DNA of 64,000 nucleotides from Actinomycetes bacterium (GTDB taxonomy: Bacteria > Auribacterota > JAJCYG01), in NCBI GenBank assembly GCA_029263055.1, contig JAJCYG010000107.1, positions 1 to 64,000 of the forward strand. Reading direction: 5' to 3'. Under the pieces are notes generated by a model. That model searched no databases, was not told the origin of the DNA, and saw nothing but the letters and a program-made list of their open reading frames with translations. Position numbers and translations under genes: made by a program. Position 1 is the first letter of the stretch; each line of letters opens with the position of its first letter. Positions 34,051 to 44,149 of the stretch are shown piece by piece.

Positions 34051-35307
34051 TTACCACTCAGGGAATTTTTCGCCCGCAATCAGCTGGTCCACATTTTCCC
34101 GTTCTTTAATCACGCTATATTTATCCCCATTGACTAAGACTTCAACCGCACGTGGTCGGGTATTGTAATTTGAAGCCATGGTAAAGCCATAGGCTCCGGC
34201 ACTCTTCACTAAGATCAGCTCCCCTTCTTCTACGACAGGGATGGAACGAGCTTTGGCAAAGAAGTCGCCTGTTTCACAAATGGGGCCCACAATATCAGCC
34301 ACCATTTCACTTCCGTTTTTGTTTTGATCCACAGTGGTGATTTCATGATACGCTTCGTACAAACTTGGGCGAATCAAATCATTCATGGCGGCATCCACAA
34401 TCACAAACTTTTTAGTTGGGTTTTCTTTAATGTAGATCACTTTAGAAACCAACACGCCCGCATTACCCGCAATAAATCGACCCGGCTCCATCATTAATGT
34501 CAGCCCTAAGTCTTCAATTAAAGGACGAATCGCCTCAGCAAACTCTGCTGCTGTTGCCGGTTGTTCTTCTTCATAAACAATGCCTAATCCACCCCCAATA
34601 TCAAAATATTTTAAGTCAATGCCTTGTGTTCTGATATCTTCAATCCAAACAAGCATTTTTTTAATGGCATCGACATAAGGAGATGTTTTTGTGATTTGAG
34701 AACCAATGTGCATTTGAATTCCCACCACATCAATCGAGCTTAATCCTTTTGCTTCATTAAAAAGTTGTTTGGCCCGGTCAATATCTAAACCAAATTTGCT
34801 TTCAGCTTTACCGGTTGTAATATATTTATGGGTTTGTGGGTCCACATCAGGGTTGACCCGAATTGCCACAGGTCCTTTTTTGCCTAAGCGCTCAGCCACT
34901 TGCGCAATCAAGCGCAGTTCAGGCTCTGACTCTACAGTGAAGAATAGAATACCTGTGTTAATCGCCAATTCAATTTCATCTTCGGTTTTACCGACTCCAG
35001 CAAACACAACTTTTTGAGGATCAACCCCTGCTTTAAGCACGCGTTGCAATTCCCCACCTGAAACAATGTCAAAGCCAGAGCCCGCATCTGATAAGGTTTT
35101 ACAAACCGCAATGTTTGAGTTTGTTTTAACCGAATAACAGATCAAATGCGGCACATAACTGAATGCCTCATCTAATTCTTTAAAACGATCCACAAAATAG
35201 TTTTGACTGTAAATAAACGCAGGGGTTCCCACCTTCTGCACAATCTCTTTTACAGAAACATTTTCACAGTGATATTCGTTATTTTTTACCTGAAAGGCAC
35301 TTTCCAT
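34051..35307 (-). CDS. lysA: Diaminopimelate decarboxylase
   Basis: 418-residue PLP enzyme of the alanine-racemase fold that produces lysine from meso-diaminopimelate. K61 in ICYSVKTNSN forms the PLP aldimine; the C-terminal domain has GPICETGDFF and GAYGFTMASNYN. The ATG at 35307 is preceded by AAAGGGA at 6 nt and lies 29 bp inside the end of argH. Translational coupling therefore ties the arginine and lysine halves of the cluster together. Confidence 0.97.
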   Translation of the reverse strand: MESAFQVKNNEYHCENVSVKEIVQKVGTPAFIYSQNYFVDRFKELDEAFSYVPHLICYSVKTNSNIAVCKTLSDAGSGFDIVSGGELQRVLKAGVDPQKVVFAGVGKTEDEIELAINTGILFFTVESEPELRLIAQVAERLGKKGPVAIRVNPDVDPQTHKYITTGKAESKFGLDIDRAKQLFNEAKGLSSIDVVGIQMHIGSQITKTSPYVDAIKKMLVWIEDIRTQGIDLKYFDIGGGLGIVYEEEQPATAAEFAEAIRPLIEDLGLTLMMEPGRFIAGNAGVLVSKVIYIKENPTKKFVIVDAAMNDLIRPSLYEAYHEITTVDQNKNGSEMVADIVGPICETGDFFAKARSIPVVEEGELILVKSAGAYGFTMASNYNTRPRAVEVLVNGDKYSVIKERENVDQLIAGEKFPEW

Positions 35308-36718
35308 TGTACTTCCCTTTATTTTTGCTTAATCTTTTTTTCCAGACAGAAATCATTTTTTTCACTTCTTTAGGGGAGGTCCCACCTAAAGAAGCTTTTC
35401 CTTCAACAGAGGTTCTAAACGAGAGCAAGTCTTTGGCTTCTTTACCAAAGAGTTTGCTTGCTTGTTTCAAGTCTGCTGAAGTCAAATCTCTCAATTGCTT
35501 TCGCTCTAACAAGGTTGAAGAGACCAAACCACCAATCACTCCATGTGCTTGTCTAAACGGCATTCCCTTTTTAACCAAGTACTCAGCCAAATCAGTGGCT
35601 AAAGCAAAATCATTTAGTTTCAGATGCACTTCATCATGATTCACTTTCAACCCTTGCATCATCTGCTCAAAGATTTCCAAAATAGCTTTGACTGTTGCAA
35701 TCGAATCCATGATTGGACCTTTATCTTCTTGCATATCTCGGTTATACGCTAAAGGCAATCCCTTCATGATTGTCAGTAATGTCATTAAGTTACCGTATAA
35801 TCTTCCGGTTTTCCCTCTTGTCAGTTCTGCCACATCTGGATTCATCTTTTGCGGCATAATACTGCTGCCCGTACAAAACGATTCATCCAGTTCAATGTAG
35901 TTAAACTCTGAAGAGGTCCACAACACCAACTCTTCACTCATTCTTGAAAAATGCATCCCTAAGATGGCACAGGCTGAAGCTGTTTCAATCAGATCATCTC
36001 TATCAGCCACTGTGTCCATGCTGTTTTCAGAGACTTTGGAAAACTTTAATAGCTTAGCCACATACTCTCGATCAATCGGCAGACTGGTTCCAGCCATGGC
36101 CCCTGCACCCAAAGGCAACACATCGGTTCGTTCTAAAATATCTTCAAACCGACTTTTGTCTCGATCTAACATCGACACATAAGCGAGCAAGTGATGCGAA
36201 AAGAGAATGGGTTGAGCTTGTTGCAAATGGGTGTAGCCTGAAAAGACCACGCCATAATACGACTCAGCTAATTTCACCAACACACTTTGCACACGTTCAA
36301 TCAACAAAATGATTGAAACCACTTCATGTCTTAAGAATAATCTTGTTGCAGTCGCAACTTGATCATTTCTACTTCGAGCAGAATGGACTTTTCCCCCAAC
36401 TTCACCCACTAACTTTGTGAGATAAGTTTCAATATTCATATGAATATCTTCTAGCTTAGGATTTGGTTTCCATTTACCACTTAAAAAATCTTTTTCAACT
36501 TTGTCCAGGCCCCCTAATAAGGTTTTAGCCTCTTTTTGAGACAAAATCTTGCACTTCCCAAGCATTTTCACATGGGCTCGACTGCCAGCAATATCAAACA
36601 AAGCTAATTGAGAATCAACACTGAGCGACTCAGTAAAACTTTCTACCAATTCATGGGTAGGTTTACTGAAACGACTCCCCCACAGTTTCTTTTTTTGATT
36701 CTTTTTTTTCTTTTTCAT
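35279..36718 (-). CDS. argH: Argininosuccinate lyase
   Basis: 479 residues; cleaves argininosuccinate to arginine and fumarate. The superfamily signature GSSIMPQKMNPD is present, together with HSARSRNDQVAT and YTHLQQAQPILFSHH. The N terminus is unusually lysine-rich (a run before LWGSRFSKPT). It shares one base with argG (TAATG) and overlaps lysA by 29 bp. Confidence 0.97.
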   Translation of the reverse strand: MKKKKKNQKKKLWGSRFSKPTHELVESFTESLSVDSQLALFDIAGSRAHVKMLGKCKILSQKEAKTLLGGLDKVEKDFLSGKWKPNPKLEDIHMNIETYLTKLVGEVGGKVHSARSRNDQVATATRLFLRHEVVSIILLIERVQSVLVKLAESYYGVVFSGYTHLQQAQPILFSHHLLAYVSMLDRDKSRFEDILERTDVLPLGAGAMAGTSLPIDREYVAKLLKFSKVSENSMDTVADRDDLIETASACAILGMHFSRMSEELVLWTSSEFNYIELDESFCTGSSIMPQKMNPDVAELTRGKTGRLYGNLMTLLTIMKGLPLAYNRDMQEDKGPIMDSIATVKAILEIFEQMMQGLKVNHDEVHLKLNDFALATDLAEYLVKKGMPFRQAHGVIGGLVSSTLLERKQLRDLTSADLKQASKLFGKEAKDLLSFRTSVEGKASLGGTSPKEVKKMISVWKKRLSKNKGKYNGKCLSGKK

Positions 36719-37914
36719 TATTTCCCTGTTATTTTTTTGTGCACTTTAAGTCTGAGTGCATTTAACTTAATAAACCCTTCTGCATCTTTTTGGTCGTAAA
36801 CCGTATCTTCTTCAAAGGTGGCAATGTTCTCATCATATAAAGAAGAATCTGATTTTCTTCCCTCTACAATCACATTTCCTTTATAGAGCTTTAACCGGAC
36901 GGTTCCATTCACATTTTTTTGGCTCTCAATCACAGTCTGCTTTAATAATTCCATTTCAGGTGAAAACCAAAAACCGTTATAAATGAGTTTTGCAATCTTT
37001 GGCATCAACTCATCTTTTAAGTGCATTACTTCTCGATCTAAAGTGAGTGATTCAATCGCTCGATGAGCAGGCAATAAAATCGTTCCGCCTGGTGTTTCGT
37101 ATACGCCACGTGATTTCATCCCCACAAATCGGTTTTCAACCATGTCCACTCGGCCAATCCCATTTTCTCCACCTAATTTGTTTAACGCTTCAAGCATCTC
37201 AGCTGCGGAGAGTTTTTTTCCATCTAAAGCAACCGGAATCCCTTTTTCAAACTCAATCTCAATGATCGTCGGTTGATCAGGTGCTTTCTCAGGTGATACT
37301 GATAACAAAAACATATCTTCAGGTGGCCCATCCCAAGGATCTTCTAGAATCCCTCCTTCAAAACTAATATGAAGTAAGTTCCGATCACTTGAATAAGGTT
37401 TTTCTTTTGTCACAGGAATTTCAATCCCATGCTTTTGAGCATAGTTGATCAAATCAGTTCGTGATTTAAATTCCCAATCTCTCCAAGGAGCAATCACTTT
37501 AATGTCGGGTTGCAACGCAAAGTAACCGAGTTCAAATCGAACCTGATCATTTCCTTTACCTGTTGCCCCGTGAGACACATAAGCAGCGTTCTCTTTTTGA
37601 GCAATCTCAATCTGTTTTTTAGCAATCAAAGGACGTGCAATCGCTGTTCCTAGCAAATAAGTTCCTTCATAAATCGTATTAGCTTGAATCATGGGAAAAA
37701 CATAATCACGCACAAACTCTTCACGCAAGTCTTTCACATAACATTTAGAAGCCCCTGTTTTGAGGGCTTTCTCTTCAATGGCTTCGAGTTCTTTACCTTG
37801 TCCCAATTCAGCAGCAAAGGCAATCACATCAAGATCTCTCTCTTCAACCAACCATTTAATAATGATAGAAGTATCCAAACCACCTGAATAAGCTAAAACG
37901 ACTTTGTCTTTCAT
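36718..37914 (-). CDS. argG: Argininosuccinate synthase
   Basis: 398 residues; joins citrulline and aspartate with ATP. The N-type ATP pyrophosphatase loop is [10 protein letters not shown] at residues 8-17, with [15 protein letters not shown] further on. Length is standard. The start overlaps the argF stop region by 4 bp (ATGA). Confidence 0.98.
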   Translation of the reverse strand: MKDKVVLAYSGGLDTSIIIKWLVEERDLDVIAFAAELGQGKELEAIEEKALKTGASKCYVKDLREEFVRDYVFPMIQANTIYEGTYLLGTAIARPLIAKKQIEIAQKENAAYVSHGATGKGNDQVRFELGYFALQPDIKVIAPWRDWEFKSRTDLINYAQKHGIEIPVTKEKPYSSDRNLLHISFEGGILEDPWDGPPEDMFLLSVSPEKAPDQPTIIEIEFEKGIPVALDGKKLSAAEMLEALNKLGGENGIGRVDMVENRFVGMKSRGVYETPGGTILLPAHRAIESLTLDREVMHLKDELMPKIAKLIYNGFWFSPEMELLKQTVIESQKNVNGTVRLKLYKGNVIVEGRKSDSSLYDENIATFEEDTVYDQKDAEGFIKLNALRLKVHKKITGK

Positions 37915-38846
37915 TGTTTCCTCTTCTTCTTATTTAATAACAATGCCACGATTCCTTTTTGCACATGAAGTCGGTTCCCTGCTTCATGAAAGAAAATACT
38001 ATTTGGGCCATCTGCGACTTCAGCGGTCACTTCATCCCCGCGGTGTGCCGGCAAACAGTGCATGATCACCACATTTTTCTTGGCTCGATCAACTAACTTT
38101 TGATTGACCTGGTACGGCTTTAATCTTTTTAATCGAATTTTCTCTTCTTTTTCTTGTCCCATACTGACCCATGTGTCGGTATAAATCACATCTGCTTTTT
38201 GAACCGCTTTCTTAGGATCAGTCTCAAAGCTAATTTTAGCTTTTGATTTCTTTGCCAGCTGCAACACTTCATTCCAAACTTTTTTAACAGGGTGATCTTT
38301 TTTAGGCGCGCAGATCACGAGCTCCAAACCTAACTTAGCCGCCCCATATAACCAGGAATGGGCCATATTATTTGCGCCATCCCCAATATAAACAATCTTC
38401 AATGGCTTTAATTTCTTTTTCACTTCAATCAATGTGTAAAGATCAGCTAAAACTTGAACCGGATGCAACCAGTCCGTCAATCCATTGATCACCGGCACTG
38501 AAGCGGCTTCTGCAAAATCAGTTAATGTCTTATGCGAATACGTTCTAAGCATCACCCCATCCACATATTGCGATAAAACCTTTGCTGTATCTGAAACGGT
38601 TTCTCCTCGACCAATCTGAATATCTCTATGGCTTAAAAAAATCGCATGCCCACCTAATTGGAGCATAGCCACTTCAAATGAAACCCGTGTTCGAGTCGAT
38701 GATTTCTCAAAAATCATCCCTAATATTTTTCCTTTTAAAAGAGTCGGGTTGTTCTTTGCTTTTAACTTCTTTGTCATAGCAAAGATCGCTTCAATCTCTT
38801 TTACAGACAAATCTTTTAATGAGAGTAAATCTTTATTTTTAAGCAT
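37911..38846 (-). CDS. argF: Ornithine carbamoyltransferase
   Basis: 311 residues. Carbamoyl-phosphate binding motif [10 protein letters not shown], ornithine-side motifs HPVQVLADL and [11 protein letters not shown] are all present. An upstream in-frame extension to 38876 exists inside argD, but AGAGG before the ATG at 38846 fixes the start. It makes citrulline from ornithine. Overlaps argD by 8 bp. Confidence 0.96.
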   Translation of the reverse strand: MLKNKDLLSLKDLSVKEIEAIFAMTKKLKAKNNPTLLKGKILGMIFEKSSTRTRVSFEVAMLQLGGHAIFLSHRDIQIGRGETVSDTAKVLSQYVDGVMLRTYSHKTLTDFAEAASVPVINGLTDWLHPVQVLADLYTLIEVKKKLKPLKIVYIGDGANNMAHSWLYGAAKLGLELVICAPKKDHPVKKVWNEVLQLAKKSKAKISFETDPKKAVQKADVIYTDTWVSMGQEKEEKIRLKRLKPYQVNQKLVDRAKKNVVIMHCLPAHRGDEVTAEVADGPNSIFFHEAGNRLHVQKGIVALLLNKKKRKQ

Positions 38847-40041
38847 CTCGCAATACCTCTTCGATGACATCGACACCTTTCATTAAATCATCTTCAAAAA
38901 TATTAAGTGCCGGTAAAATTCTAAGCACATTGGTTCCTGCTCGATTGACCAAGACCCCTTTTTCCATGCATTTAGCAATCAACAGGGACACATCTTCTTC
39001 AACTTCAATCCCAATCAAAAAGCCCGAACCTCGGACATCTTTAATCACGTTGAGCTCCCCTTTGAGCTGTTCAAAACGTTGCATCACTTTAGCTGAAAGC
39101 TGATTCACATTAATCAATAGGTTCTGGTTTTCAATGGTGTCTAATACGGCTTGAGCCACGGCACACACAAACGGAGAACCTCCAAAAGTAGAAGCATGGG
39201 TTCCAGGTTGCATTTTATCGGCAAATTGTGGTTTGGCTACAAACGCGCCAATAGGAATCCCCCCACCCAAAGCTTTAGCTAAAGTCATCACATCAGGTTC
39301 CACACCATACTGCTGAAACCCAAACCAAGTACCGGTTCTTCCTATGCCTGTTTGGACTTCATCAAAAATCAACACAATCCCATGTTCATCACAGAGAGCT
39401 CTCAAACCTTTTAAAAATTCAGTCGTCGCAGGGTAAACTCCACCCTCTCCTTGAATCGGCTCCAACATAATGGCCGCTGTTTTTTCATTCACCAATGCTT
39501 TTACACTTTCAAGATTGTTAAATTCAGCATAATGAAACCCGGGAACTAAAGGTTCAAACCCTTTGTGCACTTTGTCTTGTCCTGTTGCGGTCAGCGTGGC
39601 AAACGTTCTTCCATGAAATGATTGTTTAAATGTAATCACTTCGTGTCGTCCTTTTTGAGAGCCCACTAATCGCGCGAGTTTTAACGCACCTTCATTGGCT
39701 TCAGCCCCACTATTGGCAAAAAAACATTTTCCTTCAAAACTTTTTTCAATGATTGCCTTAGCCAACTTTCCTTGCCATGGGTGACAATAATTATTTGGCA
39801 GATGCAACAACACTTTTGCTTGTTCTTGAATCACTTCTTGTAATTCTACAGGAGCATGCCCCAAAGGATTAGACCCCCAACCTGGATAAAGATCTAGGTA
39901 ACGCTCCCCATCTGAACCCCAAACATAAGACCCTTCTCCTTGAACCAAAACCATCCCGTTCTTTAAATAAGAAGGAATCACATACTGGTCATAAAGACTC
40001 ATTACATCTTCTTTTGTGTTTATTTCAGTTGTTTCGCTCAT
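38839..40041 (-). CDS. argD: Acetylornithine aminotransferase
   Basis: 400-residue class III PLP aminotransferase. Motifs: FFANSGAEANEGALKLAR, QSFHGRT, IFDEVQTGIGRTG and TLAKALGGGIPIGA, where the lysine carries PLP. Makes N-acetylornithine from N-acetylglutamate semialdehyde; such enzymes often also transaminate succinyl-DAP, but the lysine route here needs no such step. Overlaps argB by 4 bp. Confidence 0.95.
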   Translation of the reverse strand: MSETTEINTKEDVMSLYDQYVIPSYLKNGMVLVQGEGSYVWGSDGERYLDLYPGWGSNPLGHAPVELQEVIQEQAKVLLHLPNNYCHPWQGKLAKAIIEKSFEGKCFFANSGAEANEGALKLARLVGSQKGRHEVITFKQSFHGRTFATLTATGQDKVHKGFEPLVPGFHYAEFNNLESVKALVNEKTAAIMLEPIQGEGGVYPATTEFLKGLRALCDEHGIVLIFDEVQTGIGRTGTWFGFQQYGVEPDVMTLAKALGGGIPIGAFVAKPQFADKMQPGTHASTFGGSPFVCAVAQAVLDTIENQNLLINVNQLSAKVMQRFEQLKGELNVIKDVRGSGFLIGIEVEEDVSLLIAKCMEKGVLVNRAGTNVLRILPALNIFEDDLMKGVDVIEEVLRDA

Positions 40042-40895
40042 TGTATAATTTCCGTTCCAACCCCTTTGTCTGTGAAAATCTCAAGCAATAAGGAATGCTG
40101 CACTGTTCCATCAATAATGTGTGTTTTATGCACCCCTGATTTAACCGATTGCAACCCAGATCGAATTTTAGGGATCATTCCCCCTTCAATCACTTTATCT
40201 GCAATTAAATGCTCTGCTTCATTAATGTGAACCGTTGACAATAATGAAGACTCATCTGTCTTATCCTTAAAAATCCCTTCAACATTAGTTAAATAAACCA
40301 ATTTTTCTGCTTTTAACGCTGCGGCAATTGCACCTGCGGCAATATCTGCATTTAAGTTGTACGCATGTTTGTCTTCGCCTAATCCAATCGGAGCAATCAC
40401 AGGAACAATATCTTGTTGGCACAATTCTAAAATTTTATTCACACTCACATGTGTTGCTTCACCTACAAAACCAAGATCAGTACCTTTTGTCTCTTTTTTC
40501 TTACAATAAATTAACTCATCGGTCTTTCCTGACAAACCTTGAGCGTCTCCACCATAGCGTTTGATTTCATTCACAATCGATCCATTGACTTCCATAAGCA
40601 CTTCTTCGACAACTTCCATCGTCGCTTCGTCAGTAATTCTTAACCCATCAATAAACTTGGGCTCCACATTTTTTTCATGTAAGCGCTTACTTATAGCATT
40701 GCCCCCACCATGAACAATGATAGGGTGCATGCCCACACATTCCATTAAGATCACATCTTTAAACACACTGGCAAGCGACAGATCTTCAGCCATAGTGCTC
40801 CCACCATACTTAATCACCACAATTTTATTTCTAAAATTTTGGATGTATGGAAGCGCTTCAATTAAGACTGCTGCTTTTTCAATGTACTCTTTCAT
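40038..40895 (-). CDS. argB: Acetylglutamate kinase
   Basis: 285 residues of the amino acid kinase family. VVIKYGGSTM binds ATP phosphates, HGGGNAI and the C-terminal SGVHKTHIIDGTVQHSLLLEIFTDKGVGT are characteristic. The C-terminal and N-terminal lengths resemble the hexameric, arginine-inhibited type, which has an N-terminal helix as here (EKAAVLIEALPYIQNF). Feedback inhibition is therefore likely but inferred. Confidence 0.97.
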   Translation of the reverse strand: MKEYIEKAAVLIEALPYIQNFRNKIVVIKYGGSTMAEDLSLASVFKDVILMECVGMHPIIVHGGGNAISKRLHEKNVEPKFIDGLRITDEATMEVVEEVLMEVNGSIVNEIKRYGGDAQGLSGKTDELIYCKKKETKGTDLGFVGEATHVSVNKILELCQQDIVPVIAPIGLGEDKHAYNLNADIAAGAIAAALKAEKLVYLTNVEGIFKDKTDESSLLSTVHINEAEHLIADKVIEGGMIPKIRSGLQSVKSGVHKTHIIDGTVQHSLLLEIFTDKGVGTEIIQ

Positions 40896-40910
40896 TTTTT
40901 AATTCCTAAA

Positions 40911-42119
40911 CTACACGTTAATGTCGATGTACTTGTGCGACAGATCACACGTCATCATTTTATCTGAATGCTTACCCACATTTAATTCGATTCGAATCGT
41001 TAAATACGACTTTTTCAAAAAGCTGACGATTTGGCTTTTAGAGACCCCATTAGAAATCCCCTTGCTCACTACTTTTTTATTTCCATAATAGAGATCAATC
41101 TTATCTTCATTGATCTTAGCTTTTGAATAACCAATCGCAGCTAAGATTCTTCCCCAAGAGGCAATGTTCTCTCCGTAAAAAGAGGTTTTAGTCAGCTTAG
41201 AATTAACCACCGACTCACACACTTTAAACGCATCTTCTTTAGACTTAGCTCCATTGACTTGAAACTCGACAAACTTAGTGGCTCCTTCGCCATCTAACAC
41301 AATGGCTTTAGCCATTTCTAAATTAACGTAGTTCAGTGCTTGCTCAAACTGCTTACTGGCAGCATCGCCACCTTTAAAAACTTTGTTGCCTGCTTGGCCA
41401 TTAGCCAAACAAAAGACCGTGTCATTTGTACTGGTATCCCCATCCACATCAATTCGATTAAAGGTTTGATCCACTGAATTCTTCAGAGCTTTTTGTAAAT
41501 ACTTCTTATCCACATTGGCATCAGTTGTCACAAAACAAAACATGGTTGCCATATTCGGTCGAATCATTCCCGAACCTTTAGCAATCGCCCCAATCTTAAT
41601 CACAGTTCCATTGATCTTAACTTTAATTGCAATTGATTTAGGCACAATGTCTGTGGTCATGATCCCTTTAGCAGCTGAATCGCCTCCTGCTTTTGAAATC
41701 TTTTTGCTTAACTTTTGAATCCCCTGAACCACATTGTCCATGGGCAAGTAAGTTCCAATAGAACCGGTTGACCCTACTAACACGTCTTCTTTTTTAAGCC
41801 CCAATGCTTTGGCTGTGACTTGAGTCATCTTTTCAGAATCTCTCAAACCCTTTTTACCTGTACAGGCATTGGCACAACCGCTCGAAGCCACAATAGCTTG
41901 AGCTTTTCCATTTTTCACATGCGCTTTGGAAACTTTTACAGGAGCAGCGTGCACTTGGTTCTGAGTAAACACCCCAGCTGCATGTGCTGGAACCTCGGAC
42001 ACAATCAAAGTCAAGTCAGGCTTAGCTTTTCGCTTGATCCCGCAATAGAGCCCACCGACTAAAAAACCAATAGGTGCCCCCACATTTCCTTTAATTTTAC
42101 TTATTTTGATTTTGCTCAT
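40911..42119 (-). CDS. argJ: Glutamate N-acetyltransferase / ornithine acetyltransferase
   Basis: 402-residue self-processing enzyme that recycles the acetyl group from acetylornithine to glutamate. The autocleavage and catalytic site is in KGSGMIRPNMATMFCF, with T192 as nucleophile. Its presence explains the absence of argE and argA from the cluster: the cyclic acetyl pathway is used. The sequence is strikingly lysine-rich for this family. Confidence 0.96.
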   Translation of the reverse strand: MSKIKISKIKGNVGAPIGFLVGGLYCGIKRKAKPDLTLIVSEVPAHAAGVFTQNQVHAAPVKVSKAHVKNGKAQAIVASSGCANACTGKKGLRDSEKMTQVTAKALGLKKEDVLVGSTGSIGTYLPMDNVVQGIQKLSKKISKAGGDSAAKGIMTTDIVPKSIAIKVKINGTVIKIGAIAKGSGMIRPNMATMFCFVTTDANVDKKYLQKALKNSVDQTFNRIDVDGDTSTNDTVFCLANGQAGNKVFKGGDAASKQFEQALNYVNLEMAKAIVLDGEGATKFVEFQVNGAKSKEDAFKVCESVVNSKLTKTSFYGENIASWGRILAAIGYSKAKINEDKIDLYYGNKKVVSKGISNGVSKSQIVSFLKKSYLTIRIELNVGKHSDKMMTCDLSHKYIDINV

Positions 42120-42129
42120 CTGCTTCCCC

Positions 42130-43161
42130 TTAGATCAGCCCAGCAGTTTCATCAAACCCACACATTAAATTCATGTTATGGACTGCCTGGCCTGAAGCCC
42201 CTTTCACTAAATTATCAATCACTGCGACTAAAATGATTCTCTCTGTTCTAGGATCAACTCGAACTGCAATGTCGCAATAGTTGGTCCCCACCACATCTTG
42301 AATCTCAGGTAACTTTTCATATTGTCTGACTCGCACAAACGGTTCTTTTTCATAAAACCGAGATACTCGAGCCAGCACTTCTTTTTGATGCAATTTCTTT
42401 TTCAAATCTAAATAAATCGTACTTAAAATCCCTCGATTAATAGGAAGCAAGTGAGGTGTAAAATTAACCTCAACCTTTTGCTCTAACCCCAAACTCAACT
42501 GCTCTTCAATCTCAGGTGTATGGCGATGAGTCGTAATCCCATACGCTTTAAAGTTTTCAGTCACTTCAGCAAACTGAGTGGCTAAAGAGGCTTTTCTACC
42601 GGCTCCACTCACACCACTCTTAGAATCAATAATGATGGAATCAAAATCAATCTCTTTTGATTTAAGCAATGGCGCAATCGGCAAAAGTGCCGAAGTGGGA
42701 TAACACCCAGGATTGGCCACTAAATCAGCTTTTTTGATTTCATCCCGATGCAACTCAGGCATCCCATAAACCGCTTTTTTCAAACTCGCACTATCAATGT
42801 GTGGTGTGTGATACCACTTTTCAAAGGCTTGAGTGTCTTGGATTCGATAATCAGCACTCAAATCAACCACTTTAACTCCTGCTTTTAATAAAGCTGGCGC
42901 CACACTCATTGAAACGCCATGAGGCAAGGCTAAAAAGAACAGATCTTCATCTTTTTTCCATTTATCAAGATCCCACTTTTCAATCTTTAGGGATGCTCGT
43001 CCCGCAAAACGAGGAAACTCTTCATCAAAAAGATGTTCTCCTTCTTCGCTTGCGTAAAGATGCCCCATTTCGGCATACGGATGACTTGCCAAGATATGAA
43101 CTAACTCTTGTCCTGTGTAACCTCTTGCACCAATTATAGAAACTCTTATTTTATTTTTCAT
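42130..43161 (-). CDS. argC: N-acetyl-gamma-glutamyl-phosphate reductase
   Basis: 343 residues. N-terminal NADP-binding motif IIGARGYTGQEL and active-site C153 in VANPGCYPTSALLP. First gene of the arg-lys cluster. It begins only about 20 bp after the rpsI terminator; I see no convincing separate promoter, so expression may depend on leakage through that terminator or on a weak unseen promoter. Confidence 0.97.
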   Translation of the reverse strand: MKNKIRVSIIGARGYTGQELVHILASHPYAEMGHLYASEEGEHLFDEEFPRFAGRASLKIEKWDLDKWKKDEDLFFLALPHGVSMSVAPALLKAGVKVVDLSADYRIQDTQAFEKWYHTPHIDSASLKKAVYGMPELHRDEIKKADLVANPGCYPTSALLPIAPLLKSKEIDFDSIIIDSKSGVSGAGRKASLATQFAEVTENFKAYGITTHRHTPEIEEQLSLGLEQKVEVNFTPHLLPINRGILSTIYLDLKKKLHQKEVLARVSRFYEKEPFVRVRQYEKLPEIQDVVGTNYCDIAVRVDPRTERIILVAVIDNLVKGASGQAVHNMNLMCGFDETAGLI

Positions 43162-43180
43162 TATTAGTTATCCATTTTTC

Positions 43181-43217
43181 AAAAAAAAAAGCAGGAGGGG
43201 CTTCAACCTCCTGCTTT
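43181..43217 (-). terminator. Intrinsic terminator after rpsI
   Basis: On the minus strand GCAGGAGG and CCTCCTGC (43207-43214 and 43191-43198) form an uninterrupted 8-bp GC-rich stem, extended by AAA/TTT, followed by about ten T at 43181-43190. It lies 28 bp after the rpsI stop. Confidence 0.9.
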
Positions 43218-43244
43218 CTAAGTTCAAATTGTAAAATAAAGATA

Positions 43245-43634
43245 TTATCTCTTAGAAAATTGAAACCGTTTACGTGCTCCTTTTTGGCCATATTTTTTAC
43301 GCTCGCGCATACGTGGATCGCGAGTTAAAAAACCAGCTTTACGCAAAGGAGATTTAAACGCTTCATCTAAATTAAGAAGAGCCCGTGAAATACCATGTCT
43401 GAGAGCACCGGCTTGACCCGATAATCCGCCACCTGACACTAGGGCTGTAATATCAAATTTATTTAATGATTCAGTCACATTCAAAGGTTGTCTGATAATC
43501 ATCATCAAAATATCTGTTTGGAAATAGGCTTTGGCATCCCGTTTGTTGACAGTAATCTTCCCTGTACCCGGAGTGAGTCTCACTCGAGCTGAAGAAGTTT
43601 TTCTTCTACCTGTAGCCCCTTTTACTTTTTCCAT
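43245..43634 (-). CDS. rpsI: 30S ribosomal protein S9
   Basis: 129 residues with [12 protein letters not shown] at the N terminus, [21 protein letters not shown] in the centre and the basic tail [18 protein letters not shown] that reaches the ribosomal P site. It follows rplM by 3 bp in the usual L13-S9 pair and ends at a strong terminator. Confidence 0.98.
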   Translation of the reverse strand: MEKVKGATGRRKTSSARVRLTPGTGKITVNKRDAKAYFQTDILMMIIRQPLNVTESLNKFDITALVSGGGLSGQAGALRHGISRALLNLDEAFKSPLRKAGFLTRDPRMRERKKYGQKGARKRFQFSKR

Positions 43635-43637
43635 GGC

Positions 43638-44093
43638 TTATCTTAGTCCTTCATATTTTGGTAGAACCAAAGGTTCTGGTGTTTGAGCTGTTTCTTTATA
43701 ATCTGTACCCACATAAAGCTTTAATTTCTTAATTGCGGCTCTTCCCAATCGATTCATAGGCATCATACGACGCACTGACTCGAAAAGAACCATTTCAGGC
43801 TTCTCTGCTTTCACCTTAGCAAAGGTTTGTTTCCGTAACCCACCTGGATAACCAGAGTGATGGTAATAAGCCATTTGTTCTTCTTTTTTACCTGTTAATT
43901 TGATCTTATCAACATTGGTCACCACCACGTAATCTCCACAATCTACATGAGGAGTAAAACGAGTTTTCCCTTTGCCTCTAAGGAGTTCTACAAGCTTAGT
44001 GGCCAGACGTCCTAACACAACACCTTCAGCATCAATAACATACCACTTTCTTGTCACATCTTCTTTATGCCATGCAATAGTTGACTTCTTCAT
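43638..44093 (-). CDS. rplM: 50S ribosomal protein L13
   Basis: 151 residues with WYVIDAEGVVLGRLATKLVELLRGK and MNRLGRAAIKKLKLYVG, both standard. AGAAGGA precedes the ATG. It is the first gene of the rplM-rpsI operon and has a strong promoter of its own that overlaps the end of truA. Confidence 0.98.
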   Translation of the reverse strand: MKKSTIAWHKEDVTRKWYVIDAEGVVLGRLATKLVELLRGKGKTRFTPHVDCGDYVVVTNVDKIKLTGKKEEQMAYYHHSGYPGGLRKQTFAKVKAEKPEMVLFESVRRMMPMNRLGRAAIKKLKLYVGTDYKETAQTPEPLVLPKYEGLR

Positions 44094-44120
44094 AATATTC
44101 CTTCTAAATTTTGGACGGTG

Positions 44121-44149
44121 ATATTAGTACACGCTCTCCTAGGTGTCAA
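44121..44149 (-). promoter_or_regulatory. Promoter of rplM-rpsI
   Basis: TTGACA (44144-44149) and TAATAT (44121-44126) are exactly 17 bp apart on the minus strand, near consensus as expected for ribosomal protein genes. The -35 box overlaps the truA stop codon. The leader is about 20 nt with a ribosome binding site. Confidence 0.75.
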
